Assembly (NCBI GenBank): GCA_016717005.1
Contig: JADJUF010000039.1
Span: 310,001-374,000 of the forward strand
Reading direction: 5' to 3'
From: Myxococcales bacterium
GTDB taxonomy: Bacteria; Myxococcota_A; Polyangia; Haliangiales; Haliangiaceae
Length of the DNA stretch: 64,000 nt
The notes under the pieces were generated by a model that was given only the letters and a program-made list of their open reading frames with translations, searched no databases and had not been told where the DNA came from. A program made the position numbers and the translations under genes. Positions 1-9,458 of the stretch are shown here, piece by piece. How positions within the stretch are numbered: the stretch's first letter is position 1; each line of letters starts with the position of its first letter.

Positions 1-1021
1 TGACGATCGAGCCGGCGGCGATCGCCACGCCCCCGATCTCGACGTCGCGGTCGGCCTGGCGCGCGATCGTGTGCGCCGGCGGGTACAGGCGCAGCGTCTC
101 CTCGAGGATCGCCATCGCGACCGGCAGCCGCGGCAGGTCGTCGTAGGTCGGCGCCCGCCCGGCCAGCACGCCGTCGAGCTCGGCGTCGAGGCGCGCCCGC
201 GCCGCCGGCTGGGTCGCGAGCACGTACCAGACCCACGCCAGCAGGTTCGCGGTGGTCTCGTGGCCGGCCAGCATCAGCGTCATGATCTCGTCGCGCAGGT
301 GCTGGTCGCTCAGGCCGGTGCCGTCGTCGTCCTTGGCCTGCAGCAAGATCGACAGCACGTCGCCGCGGTCGCCGCCGGCCGCACGCCGGTCGGCGATCAC
401 GCGCAGGACGACGTCGTCGAGGCGCGCCACGGCGGCCAGGCCGCGGCGCCGACCCGGGGTCGGCCAGCCGATCGGGATCGCCGACAGCACCGCCTTGAGG
501 ATGTACTCCATGGCGTCGGTCAGCGCGTCGCCGACCGCGCGCGCGTCGCCGGCCAGGTCGGCGTCGAACAGCGTGCGCCCGACGATGTCGAGCGTCGTCG
601 TCATCATGCGCTCGGCGATGTCGAGCATCGCGCCCGGGCGCACCTCGGCCGCGTGCGCGGCGGCGCGCTCGGCCATGACCGCGGCGTAGCCGGCCATGCG
701 CCGGGGCGTGAACGCCGGCGCCAGCAGCTTGCGCGAGCGCCGGTGGAAGTCCTTCTCCGCGGTCAAGAGGCCGTCGCCGAGCAGCGGCTTGGCCACGACC
801 GCCAGGCCCGGGCCCTTGATGAACGCGTCCTCGTGCTCGACCAGCACCTCGTGGGCGAGGTCGGCGTCGGTGATGATGTAGACGGTGCGGTTGGCGACGC
901 GGGTCCGGGTGATCCCGGCGTCGGCCATCCGCATCTGGAACCCGAGCCGATCGCGACGGAACTCGAAGAGCTTGCCGACCAGGGGCAGGCCCGGCTCGAC
1001 GCGCAGGGTGACGGCGGTCAT
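1..1021 (-). CDS. Cytochrome P450 (partial, C-terminus beyond the window)
   Basis: Heme monooxygenase of the cytochrome P450 family; substrate unknown. The reading frame starts at ATG 1021 on the minus strand and runs off the left edge, giving about 340 residues of the usual 430-460. Visible landmarks are an I-helix AGHETT motif (oxygen activation) and the K-helix ETLR (ExxR) followed by LYPP. The heme-binding Cys loop lies outside the window. A CATAGT hexamer sits 7 nt before the ATG, a near match to the -10 element seen before many genes here. No ferredoxin or reductase partner is visible. The family assignment is secure; the physiological role is not. Confidence 0.95.
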   Translation of the reverse strand, partial: MTAVTLRVEPGLPLVGKLFEFRRDRLGFQMRMADAGITRTRVANRTVYIITDADLAHEVLVEHEDAFIKGPGLAVVAKPLLGDGLLTAEKDFHRRSRKLLAPAFTPRRMAGYAAVMAERAAAHAAEVRPGAMLDIAERMMTTTLDIVGRTLFDADLAGDARAVGDALTDAMEYILKAVLSAIPIGWPTPGRRRGLAAVARLDDVVLRVIADRRAAGGDRGDVLSILLQAKDDDGTGLSDQHLRDEIMTLMLAGHETTANLLAWVWYVLATQPAARARLDAELDGVLAGRAPTYDDLPRLPVAMAILEETLRLYPPAHTIARQADRDVEIGGVAIAAGSIV

Positions 1022-1310
1022 GGGCCGGACTATGGCGCGGCCGCCGCGCGCGCGCGACGCGATACGAGCGGCCACCGCGAAGTCAGCTTCAGGACCTGTG
1101 ACTCGATTCGCGAGCACCGGTCCGCGCGCCGGGCGTCTCGCGTCGTGGGTGCGGGCCTCGTCGAGCCTCGCCCCCGAGCTGCTGGCTCGGCCTGGATGGG
1201 ACCTCGGACGTCGGAGCGCCCCTGCACCTGCTTGGGTTCGGCGCACAACCCGCTGGAACTCAGCTCAGGCATTGCGGCCGGGCGGCGGTTCCGGCGAAAC
1301 TGCCGCCCCC
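1022..1310. repeat. Intergenic region with diverged copy A of a dispersed repeat
   Basis: This 289-bp gap separates the divergent P450 and sua5 genes. Its part around 1081-1195 resembles the intergenic DNA at about 33866-33985. By eye, 27 of the first 31 aligned bases match from 1114 and 33895, and later blocks CTCGTCG and GCCCC are also shared. Open frames here are shadows without a start context or family similarity. I read it as a decayed copy of a noncoding repeat. Confidence 0.4.
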
Positions 1311-2291
1311 ATGCGCCTCGGTGCTGACATCGCCCACGCCGCGCGCGTCCTCGCTGACGGCGGCCTGGTCGCGTTCCCGACCGAGACCGTCTACGGCCTC
1401 GGCGCCGACGCCACCAGCCCGGCCGCGGTCGCGCGCATCTACGCCGCCAAGGGCCGCCCGACCACCCACCCGGTGATCGTGCACCTGGCCTCGGCCGACG
1501 AGCTGGGCGCGTGGACCGACGACGTGTCCGACGCCGCGCGCGCGCTCGCGGCCCGGTTCTGGCCGGGCCCGCTGACGCTGATCGCCCGGCGCGGGCCGCG
1601 GGTCATCGACGCGGTCACCGGCGGCGCCGCCACGGTCGGCCTGCGCGTGCCGTCGCACCCGATGGCCCTGGCGCTCCTGCGCGCGTTCGGCGGCGGCATC
1701 GCCGCGCCCAGCGCCAACCGGTTCGGCTCGGTCAGCGCCACGACCGCGACCCACGTCGTCACCGATCTCGGCGCCGCGGTCGACTACATCCTCGACGGCG
1801 GCGCCTGCGCGATCGGCGTCGAGTCGACGATCGTCGACGTGTCCGGCCCGCACCCGGCGCTGCTGCGCCCCGGCGGCGTCCCGCGCGCGGCGATCGAGGC
1901 GTTCCTCGGGCGGCCGCTGGCGCTGCCGTCGGCGACGCCGGCCCCGGGCACGCTGGCCTCGCACTACGCCCCGAGCGCGCGGCTGGTGCCGGTGGCGCCG
2001 GGCGATCTCGGCGCCGCGTGCGCGCTCGCGCCCGGCCCGGTCGGCGCGCTGGCGCCGGCGTCGGTGATCGCCGCCGCGGCGCTGCCGTCGTCGATCAACG
2101 TGGTCGAGCTGCCCGACGAGCCCGAGGCCATGGCCGCGCGGCTGTACGCGGCGCTGCGCGAGCTCGACGCCCTCGGCGTCGCGACGATCGTCGCGTCGGT
2201 GCCCGACGCGGTCGGCCTCGGCGAGGCGATCGCCGATCGCCTGCGCCGCGCCGGCGGACCACGCAGCCCGGGAGGCGACTACGATGACTGA
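1311..2291 (+). CDS. sua5: L-threonylcarbamoyladenylate synthase, Sua5 type
   Basis: Makes threonylcarbamoyl-AMP from threonine, bicarbonate and ATP, the first step of t6A37 tRNA modification. The ATG at 1311 gives 326 residues. The N-terminal YrdC domain (about 1-190) shows FPTETVYGLG, the KGRP motif and SANRFG. The following C-terminal extension fits the Sua5 rather than the short YrdC/TsaC form. The frame is open upstream, but that stretch lies in the repeat-bearing gap and has no family similarity. The gene overlaps purE by 8 bp, so sua5-purE-purK is one translationally coupled unit. Confidence 0.93.
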   Translation: MRLGADIAHAARVLADGGLVAFPTETVYGLGADATSPAAVARIYAAKGRPTTHPVIVHLASADELGAWTDDVSDAARALAARFWPGPLTLIARRGPRVIDAVTGGAATVGLRVPSHPMALALLRAFGGGIAAPSANRFGSVSATTATHVVTDLGAAVDYILDGGACAIGVESTIVDVSGPHPALLRPGGVPRAAIEAFLGRPLALPSATPAPGTLASHYAPSARLVPVAPGDLGAACALAPGPVGALAPASVIAAAALPSSINVVELPDEPEAMAARLYAALRELDALGVATIVASVPDAVGLGEAIADRLRRAGGPRSPGGDYDD

Positions 2292-2775
2292 GCAGGCGGC
2301 GCCGGTGGTCGGCATCATCATGGGCAGCAAGAGCGACTGGGCGACGATGCGCCTGGCCAGCGAGACCCTGACCGAGCTGGGCGTGGCCCACGAGTGCAAG
2401 ATCGTGTCCGCGCACCGGACGCCCGACCTGCTGTTCGACTACGCCGAGGCCGCCGAGGACCGCGGCCTGCAGGTGATCATCGCCGGCGCCGGCGGCGCCG
2501 CCCACCTGCCCGGCATGTGCGCGGCCAAGACCGCGCTGCCGGTGCTGGGCGTGCCGGTCCAGTCGAAGGCGCTGTCGGGGCTCGACTCGCTCCTGTCGAT
2601 CGTGCAGATGCCCAAGGGCATCCCGGTCGGCACGCTCGCGATCGGCGAGGCCGGCGCGGTCAACGCCGCGCTCCTGGCCGCCGCGATCGTCGCGCGCGGC
2701 GACGCCGGCGTGCGGGCGCGGGTCGCCGCGTACCGCGCGGCCCAGACCCAGCGGGTGCTCGAGGATCCGCTGTGA
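2284..2775 (+). CDS. purE: N5-carboxyaminoimidazole ribonucleotide mutase
   Basis: Class I PurE: it moves the carboxylate of N5-CAIR to give CAIR in de novo purine synthesis, acting just after PurK. Its 163 residues are normal. Visible motifs are GSKSDW near the N-terminus, SAHRTP, and the glycine-rich GAGGAAHLPGM loop that binds substrate. The start overlaps the end of sua5 by 8 bp. The stop overlaps the GTG start of purK by 4 bp (GTGA), consistent with coupled expression of the two purine enzymes. Confidence 0.97.
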   Translation: MTEQAAPVVGIIMGSKSDWATMRLASETLTELGVAHECKIVSAHRTPDLLFDYAEAAEDRGLQVIIAGAGGAAHLPGMCAAKTALPVLGVPVQSKALSGLDSLLSIVQMPKGIPVGTLAIGEAGAVNAALLAAAIVARGDAGVRARVAAYRAAQTQRVLEDPL

Positions 2776-3914
2776 ACCGGACGCCGCCGCTGCTCCCGGG
2801 CGCGACGATCGGCGTCCTCGGCGGCGGCCAGCTCGGCCGGATGATGGCGATCGCGGCCCGGCGCATGGGCTACCGGATCTGCGTGCTCGATCGCGACCCG
2901 CGGTGCCCGACCGGCCAGTTCGCCGACGACGTCGTGATCGGGACGCTCGACGATCTCGACAGCGCCCGGTGCGTCGCCGAGCGCTCGGCGGTGGTCACGC
3001 TCGACACCGAGCACGTCCCGGCCGAGGTGCTGCGCGCGATCGCCGAGGTCGCGCCGGTGCGGCCGGGGCCCGCGGTGCTGGCGACGATCCAGGATCGCGC
3101 GGTCCAGAAGGCGTTCCTCGACCGCCTCGGCCTGGCCCAGGCGCGGTGGTCGACGTTCACCGACGACGCCTCGCTCGAGGCCGCGGTCGCCCGCGTCGGC
3201 GCCCCGGCGATCATCAAGGCCCGCCGGGCCGGCTACGACGGCAAGGGCCAGGCCCGGTTCGAGGCCGCGGCCGACGCGGTCGCCGCGTGGCACCGGATCG
3301 GCAAGCCGGCGGCGACGGTCGAGGAGCTCGTGCGCTTCGCCCGCGAGATCTCGGTGGTGCTGGCGCGCTCGACCACCGGCGAGATCGCGATCTACCCGAT
3401 CGCCGAGAACGTCCACCGCCGCCACGTGCTGCACACGACCCGCGCGCCGGCGATCATGGCGCCGGGGCAGCAGGCCGCGGCCGAGCGGATCGCCACGACG
3501 ATCGCCACCGCGCTCGACCACGTCGGCGTGATGGCGGTCGAGCTGTTCGAGCTGCCCGACGGCGCGCTCTACGTCAACGAGATCGCGCCGCGCACCCACA
3601 ACAGCGGTCACTACACGTACGGATCGTGCGCGACCTCGCAGTTCGAGCAGCACATCCGGGCGGTGTGCGGGCTGCCGCTGGGCTCGCCGCGCCAGCTCAC
3701 CGGCGCGGTGATGGTCAACCTGATCGGCGATCTGTGGGCCAACGGCGAGCCGCACTGGCAGCACGTGCTGGCCCGACCAGAGGCCCGGCTCCACCTGTAC
3801 GGCAAGCTGCACCCGGCCCGGGGGCGCAAGATGGGTCACGTGCTCATCCTCGACGACGACCCCGACCGCGCGCTGGCCGGCGTCGACGAGCTCTTGGCCC
3901 AGGTCGCGTCGTAG
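2772..3914 (+). CDS. purK: 5-(carboxyamino)imidazole ribonucleotide synthase
   Basis: ATP-grasp enzyme converting AIR and bicarbonate to N5-CAIR, the substrate of PurE. The GTG at 2772 gives 380 residues. The N-terminus has the GVLGGGQLGRMM nucleotide-fold motif. The ATP-grasp core shows IIKARRAGYDGKGQ, and the metal/substrate region reads ELF followed by VNEIAPRTHNSGHYT. The open frame extends upstream through purE but has no PurK similarity there. The start overlaps purE by 4 bp, so this is the last gene of the sua5-purE-purK operon. Confidence 0.97.
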   Translation: MNRTPPLLPGATIGVLGGGQLGRMMAIAARRMGYRICVLDRDPRCPTGQFADDVVIGTLDDLDSARCVAERSAVVTLDTEHVPAEVLRAIAEVAPVRPGPAVLATIQDRAVQKAFLDRLGLAQARWSTFTDDASLEAAVARVGAPAIIKARRAGYDGKGQARFEAAADAVAAWHRIGKPAATVEELVRFAREISVVLARSTTGEIAIYPIAENVHRRHVLHTTRAPAIMAPGQQAAAERIATTIATALDHVGVMAVELFELPDGALYVNEIAPRTHNSGHYTYGSCATSQFEQHIRAVCGLPLGSPRQLTGAVMVNLIGDLWANGEPHWQHVLARPEARLHLYGKLHPARGRKMGHVLILDDDPDRALAGVDELLAQVAS

Positions 3915-3967
3915 CCCCGAGCCCACAATCGCCCGTCCCCGACCGCGCGACGCCGATGGCCCCGTGG

Positions 3968-3973
3968 TAGTTT
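3968..3973 (+). promoter_or_regulatory. Putative -10 box TAGTTT
   Basis: TAGTTT lies 11 nt before ATG 3985, just after purK. It matches the TANNNT pattern found before many first genes in this window and helps choose the 3985 start. Confidence 0.4.
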
Positions 3974-3984
3974 CGGCCTCGGGC

Positions 3985-6900
3985 ATGCCCACCCTGCTCT
4001 ATTGCGACGTCGATGGCGTCGATCGCACGTACGAGCTCGGCTCGGAGCCGGTGGTCATCGGCCGCGCCGCCGAGTGCGCGATCCGCAGCGACGACCCGCG
4101 GATGTCGCGCCAGCACGCGCGGATCACCTTCGACGGCCAGTCGATCTGGGTCGAGGACCTCGGCAGCGCCAACGGCGTGTTCGTCGGGCGCGATCGCGTG
4201 AGCGTGGCGGCGCTGCCGAGCGGCGAGGTGGCGCTGGTCGGCAGCCTGCTGATCCAGGTGCTCGGCGCCCAGGGCGCGCTGCCGCCGACCGGCGGCGTCC
4301 ACGCCCAGCTCTCGCACTGGCTGGCGATGGAGCGCAAGGCCCGGGCCGCGATCGAGGAGGAGCGCACCGCGCTGGCCAAGCGCGTCGGCGAGCTGATCTC
4401 CGAGATGAACACCCAGGCCCGCGCGGCCTCGAACGAGCTGACCGCGGTCCTGCTCCAGCGCGACGAGGCCATGGGCCGCGCCGAGCGGCTCGAGGACGAC
4501 GTCGGCAAGCTCGAGGACGAGCTGGTCGTCGCGCGGGCGACGCCGCGGCCCAGCGCCGACGACAAGGCCGCCCGCGACAAGCTCGGCGCCGCGCAGGTCG
4601 AGCTGGCCCAGCTCAAGGACCGCGCGCGCGAGCTGCAGCGCGAGGCCGAGGAGGCGGAGGAGCGGTTCGGCGAGGCGACCGCCGAGCGCGATCGCGTGCG
4701 CGAGGAGCTCGACGCCACCGCCGCCGAGCGCGATCGCCTGGTCGCCGAGCTCGAGGCGGTGCGCGCCGCGCACGAGGAGGCGGCGAGCGAGCAGGTCACC
4801 GCGGTCACCGGCGTCCAGGCCCAGGCGGTCGCGCTGGCCGTGACCGCCGAGCGCGACCGGCTCGTGGCCGAGGCCGCGGCCGAGCACGCGCGGCTGGTGG
4901 CCGAGACCGACGCCGAGCGCGTGCGGCTGCTGGCCGAGGCCGCGACCGAGCGCGAGCGGCTGATCGCCGAGGCCGCGGCCGAGCGCGACCGCGCGCAGAA
5001 GGCCAGCGCCCTCGAGCGCGACAAGCTCGTGGCCGAGGCCACCGGCGCCCGCGATCGCGCGCTGGCCGAGCAGAAGTCGCGCCACGAGGCCGACCTCGCG
5101 GGCCTGCGCAAGGACATGGCGCGGCTCAACGACGAGCTGCTCGTGGCCGAGACCCAGGCCGGCGTGATGGTCGCCGAGAAGCAGGCCGCGGCCGAGCGCC
5201 GGATCTCCAGCCTCGAGAGCGAGCTGAACGCTGCCCGCCGCGCCGGCGGCGCCGATCGCCTGGCCGAGGCCGGCGAGAAGGTCGCCGCGGCCGAGGCCCG
5301 GATCGCCGAGCTGACCGCGCAGCTGACCGACGTGCGCACCCGCGCCGGCGAGGCCGAGCGCCGCGCCACCGAGGCCGATCAGCGCGCGATCGCCGCCGAC
5401 GAGCGGATCACCTCGGCGCTCGAGCGCGCGTTCGCGGCCGAGGGGCGCGTGGCCGAGTTCGAGGCCCAGGTCGCGCAGTCGGGCGAGCGCGGCGGCGACG
5501 TCGAGGCCCAGCTCGGGGCGGCGTCAGCCTCGGCCAAGGCCGCCGAGCAGCGCGCCGACGAGCTCGAGCGCCAGCTGGGCGCGGCCAAGGCCGAGCTGTC
5601 CGCCGCCGAGGAGGCCCGCGCGGCGCTCGAGGCTCGCGCCGACGAGGCGGACCTGGCGATCGGCCGGCACGCCGCGGTCAGCCGGCAGCTCGAGGAGGCG
5701 CTGGCCAAGCTGGCGTTCGCCGAGACCGCGATGCGGGCCAAGACCAGCGGCCAGGCCACCGCCGACGGCGAGCTCAAGGCCGCGCTCGAGCGCCTGGCCG
5801 CGACCGAGAGCAAGCAGCGCGCCGCCGAGGAGCGCGTCGCCGCGCTGACCCGCGACCTGGCCGCCGCGGCGACCGCGCAGACCGAGCGCGACGCCGCCGC
5901 CGAGGAGCGCGTCGCCGCGCTGACCCGCGACCTGGCCGCCGCGGCGACCGCGCAGACCGAGCGCGACGCCGCCGCCGCGCGCTCGACCGCCGAGCTGACC
6001 GCGCGGGTCGAGGCGGTCACCGCCGAGCTGGCCGCCGCCCGCGCCGAGCGCGCGGCGGGCGCGGCCGACGACGATCAGCGGGCCCAGGCCGCCAGCGCGG
6101 CCAGCGCCGCCGCGACCAGCGCCGCCGCCGCCGCGACCAGCGCCGCCGCCGCCGCGCACGCCGAGGTCGAGCGCCTCGAGGCCGAGCTGGCGGAGCTGAC
6201 CGGCGAGCTGGCCGCCGCCACCGCCCGCGCCACGACGCTCGAGCGCGCCGCGGCCCGGGGCGACGAGCTCGAGCGCGAGCTGGCCGCCGCCACCGCCCGC
6301 GCCACGACGCTCGAGCGCGCCGCGGCCCGGGGCGACGAGCTCGAGCGCGAGCTAGCCGCCGCCACCGCCCGCGCCACGACGCTCGAGCGCGCCGCGGCCC
6401 GGGGCGACGAGCTCGAGCGCGAGCTGACCAGCGCGCGCGCGCGCCTGGCCGCGCTCGACGGCGATCGCGGCGCGGCGACCCAGCGGATCGCCGACCTCGA
6501 GGCCGCGGTGCGCGACGCCGAGCAGCGCACCGTCGAGCTCACCGCCGCCGCCGCCCGCTTCGCCGACGATCTGGCCGAGGCCGAGGGCCAGGCCGCGCGC
6601 GACGCCAGCGCCGCTCAGGGACCGCTCCTGGCCGAGCTCGACGCGCTGCGCGCGCGCCAGGCAGACCTGGCCGCCCGCGCCGCCGCGGCCGACGCGGCCC
6701 TCGCGGCCGCCGACGACCGCACCAGCGCCGCCCAGGCGCGCGCGTCCGAGCTGGCCGCCGCGCTGGCCGAGCTCGAGCGCCGCGCGGCCGAGGCCGAGAC
6801 CGCCGCCGCCGCCGCCGCCGAGCGCGTGGCCCGGCTCGAGGGCGAGGCCGGCATGGCCGAGGAGCTGGCCGGCGAGGTCGAGCGCCTGCGCACCCGGGTC

Positions 6901-7293
6901 GAGTCGGCCCGGGCCGACGTCGCGGCCGCCGAGACGGCGTTGACCGAGGAGCGCGCCGCCCGGACCGCCGCCGAGCAGCAGGCCTCCGACCTCTACGATC
7001 GCCTCAACGAGCGGGCCACGACCCAGACCTCGGCGCCGCGGCCGGACCCCGACTCGACCGCGGTCGGGATGTCGCCGCTGGCCGCGGCCGGCGAGCAGAT
7101 CACCGTGCTGCAGGAGGCGTTCGCAGCGCTGCGGTCGTCGATGCGCGCCGCGAGCGACGAGGCCGCGATGATGGATCAGACCGAGTCGGTGCAGGTCGTG
7201 TCCGGCGCGCTGTCGCAGGCGGTCGAGGACATCGAGCGCGCGCGCGACGCGCTGCGGGCGCTGTCGGATCTGGCGCAGCCCCAGGAGCGGTGA
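3985..7293 (+). CDS. FHA-domain giant coiled-coil protein
   Basis: A 1,102-residue protein with an N-terminal forkhead-associated domain (about residues 10-95: IGRAAECAIRSDD, MSRQHARI, DLGSANGVFV) that should bind phosphothreonine. Roughly 950 residues of Ala/Glu/Arg-rich coiled coil follow, with no signal peptide or membrane helix. The coil holds near-identical internal repeats: two 25-residue units and three 24-residue units. The ATG at 3985 is preferred over the upstream GTG at 3964 because the FHA fold begins directly after it. A Ser/Thr kinase gene follows 1 bp after the stop, so kinase-dependent binding is a reasonable inference. The role may be scaffolding or filament formation; no close functional homologue is recognised. 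Confidence 0.88.
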   Translation: MPTLLYCDVDGVDRTYELGSEPVVIGRAAECAIRSDDPRMSRQHARITFDGQSIWVEDLGSANGVFVGRDRVSVAALPSGEVALVGSLLIQVLGAQGALPPTGGVHAQLSHWLAMERKARAAIEEERTALAKRVGELISEMNTQARAASNELTAVLLQRDEAMGRAERLEDDVGKLEDELVVARATPRPSADDKAARDKLGAAQVELAQLKDRARELQREAEEAEERFGEATAERDRVREELDATAAERDRLVAELEAVRAAHEEAASEQVTAVTGVQAQAVALAVTAERDRLVAEAAAEHARLVAETDAERVRLLAEAATERERLIAEAAAERDRAQKASALERDKLVAEATGARDRALAEQKSRHEADLAGLRKDMARLNDELLVAETQAGVMVAEKQAAAERRISSLESELNAARRAGGADRLAEAGEKVAAAEARIAELTAQLTDVRTRAGEAERRATEADQRAIAADERITSALERAFAAEGRVAEFEAQVAQSGERGGDVEAQLGAASASAKAAEQRADELERQLGAAKAELSAAEEARAALEARADEADLAIGRHAAVSRQLEEALAKLAFAETAMRAKTSGQATADGELKAALERLAATESKQRAAEERVAALTRDLAAAATAQTERDAAAEERVAALTRDLAAAATAQTERDAAAARSTAELTARVEAVTAELAAARAERAAGAADDDQRAQAASAASAAATSAAAAATSAAAAAHAEVERLEAELAELTGELAAATARATTLERAAARGDELERELAAATARATTLERAAARGDELERELAAATARATTLERAAARGDELERELTSARARLAALDGDRGAATQRIADLEAAVRDAEQRTVELTAAAARFADDLAEAEGQAARDASAAQGPLLAELDALRARQADLAARAAAADAALAAADDRTSAAQARASELAAALAELERRAAEAETAAAAAAERVARLEGEAGMAEELAGEVERLRTRVESARADVAAAETALTEERAARTAAEQQASDLYDRLNERATTQTSAPRPDPDSTAVGMSPLAAAGEQITVLQEAFAALRSSMRAASDEAAMMDQTESVQVVSGALSQAVEDIERARDALRALSDLAQPQER
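5824..5973 (+). repeat. In-frame tandem duplication, 2 x 75 bp
   Basis: Two near-identical 75-bp units inside the FHA coiled-coil gene, each encoding a 25-residue heptad-compatible segment containing RVAALTRDLAAAATAQTERD. The near nucleotide identity points to a recent duplication or gene conversion. Confidence 0.9.
6211..6426 (+). repeat. In-frame tandem repeat, 3 x 72 bp
   Basis: Three almost identical 72-bp units in the same gene, each encoding 24 residues with ATARATTLERAAARGDELER. The third unit is preceded by a rare CTA leucine codon. The copy number is likely to vary between strains. Confidence 0.9.
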
Positions 7294-7294
7294 C

Positions 7295-8254
<960 letters not shown>

Positions 8255-8260
<6 letters not shown>

Positions 8261-8361
8261 TCGGCGGCTGGTCGCGATCGCGATCGTCGCCGCCGCGATC
8301 GCGCGGTCCTGATCGGCGGCTGGTCGCGATCGCGATCGTCGCCGCTGCGATCGCGCGGTCC
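8255..8361 (+). repeat. Two 52-bp tandem copies of the kinase gene 3' end
   Basis: Units at 8255-8306 and 8307-8358 are nearly identical and begin with TCCTGA, which contains the kinase stop codon. Each would encode LVAIAIVAAAIA-like hydrophobic sequence, matching the last transmembrane codons of the kinase just upstream. The period is not a multiple of three, so the copies change frame. Confidence 0.85.
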
Positions 8362-8534
8362 TGCCCCGGGGCCCATCGGTGATGCCCCGCCTCGCTCCAC
8401 CTCCTGCGCGATCACATCGTCGCGTCGTCCGGATCCACCCGTCGCCGGCCCCACCTCGCGCACGCGGCCGCGCGGATCGGGATCACCCCAGGCGCCCCTT
8501 GGGATCCCTTGGGATGCCCGACGGCCGCGACGGC
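8362..8534. other. Gene-free gap between convergent genes
   Basis: No coding frame with a plausible start is seen. A short direct repeat, CCCTTGGGAT twice (8496-8515), lies near the 3' end of the minus-strand DUF481-like gene. No clear terminator hairpin was found. Confidence 0.4.
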
Positions 8535-9308
8535 TCAGAACGTCACGGCGACGCTGACCTTGAGCGAGGTCGACAGATCGGCGATGCGCTCGGGCGGCGA
8601 GGCGTCGTAGGACAGGACGAACGCGTTGACCAGGGACAGCCGCGAGGTCAGGTGGCTGGTCAGCGAGGTCTCGGACAACAGCAACACGTCGCGCGGCGCA
8701 TCGAGCCGCGGCTGGACGTAGACGGTCTGGGTCCCGACCACGTCGTCGTCGAACGCCAGCGACCCGGTCAGGTACGCCGAGGCCCGATGGCGGACCGCGG
8801 CGGCCCCGCTGTCACCGACGTCCGCGAGCTCGGACAGGCGCTCGTACTCGAGCATGTAGGCCAGGCCGGTGGTGACGGAGCCGTGCGCGCGCACGACCAC
8901 GCGCAGCGCCGGGCCGGTCCCGACCACCGCCCGCACCGACAGCCGCCGGAACGCGTCGTACTCGTGCTGACCGTACGCCTCCCACAGCACCCGCCTGGTG
9001 AGGATCCGGCGCACGCGGACGTGCTCGAAGGTCTTCTCGCCGAGCTTCACGCCCTCGCCCTCGGCGTACTCGCCCCGCGCGAGCGCCAGGCCCAGCCAGC
9101 ACCGGTGCGCGTAGATCGCGCTCCCGGCGCCGGAGACGCGGACGACGTGGGTGTTGCCGGTCTGCCAGTCGATCCCGCCCGACGCCTGCCCCGACCAGCC
9201 GGGCTCGGGCTCGGCGGTCAGCGATCCCTGGACGTTGACGATCTGGGCGTGGGCCGGGACCGCCGCGAGCAGCAGGCCGGCGACCACCAAGGCGGGTCGT
9301 CTCAGCAT
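8535..9308 (-). CDS. DUF481-like outer membrane protein
   Basis: A 257-residue exported protein. It has a signal peptide ending at AHA (about residue 21) and a mature part made of short alternating polar/apolar strands that ends in aromatic Phe, as in outer membrane beta-barrels. The repeated GxxxW/TGN pattern near the start (GGIDWQTGNTH) is typical of the DUF481/YdiY family of small barrel proteins, whose function is poorly known. ATG 9308 is preceded by TAGGAT with 5 nt between, and nothing else in the gap looks like a promoter. Family confidence is moderate; the outer membrane location is inferred. Confidence 0.75.
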   Translation of the reverse strand: MLRRPALVVAGLLLAAVPAHAQIVNVQGSLTAEPEPGWSGQASGGIDWQTGNTHVVRVSGAGSAIYAHRCWLGLALARGEYAEGEGVKLGEKTFEHVRVRRILTRRVLWEAYGQHEYDAFRRLSVRAVVGTGPALRVVVRAHGSVTTGLAYMLEYERLSELADVGDSGAAAVRHRASAYLTGSLAFDDDVVGTQTVYVQPRLDAPRDVLLLSETSLTSHLTSRLSLVNAFVLSYDASPPERIADLSTSLKVSVAVTF

Positions 9309-9313
9309 GTCGC

Positions 9314-9319
9314 ATCCTA
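9314..9319 (-). promoter_or_regulatory. Putative -10 box TAGGAT
   Basis: TAGGAT on the minus strand, 5 nt before the ATG of the DUF481-like gene; too close for a ribosome site if transcription starts 6-7 nt downstream. Confidence 0.5.
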
Positions 9320-9458
9320 CCTACCACCGCGCGCCGCGGTCGCCGAGCGGACGCCGATGTGCCCTCGTCGCGCGCACCGTGCGCGCTCGCGATCCGTCAG
9401 CGGGCGGTCGCGCGCGTGGCCGACGCGGCCGCGGCCGCGAGCGCGCCGGGCGTGGGCT

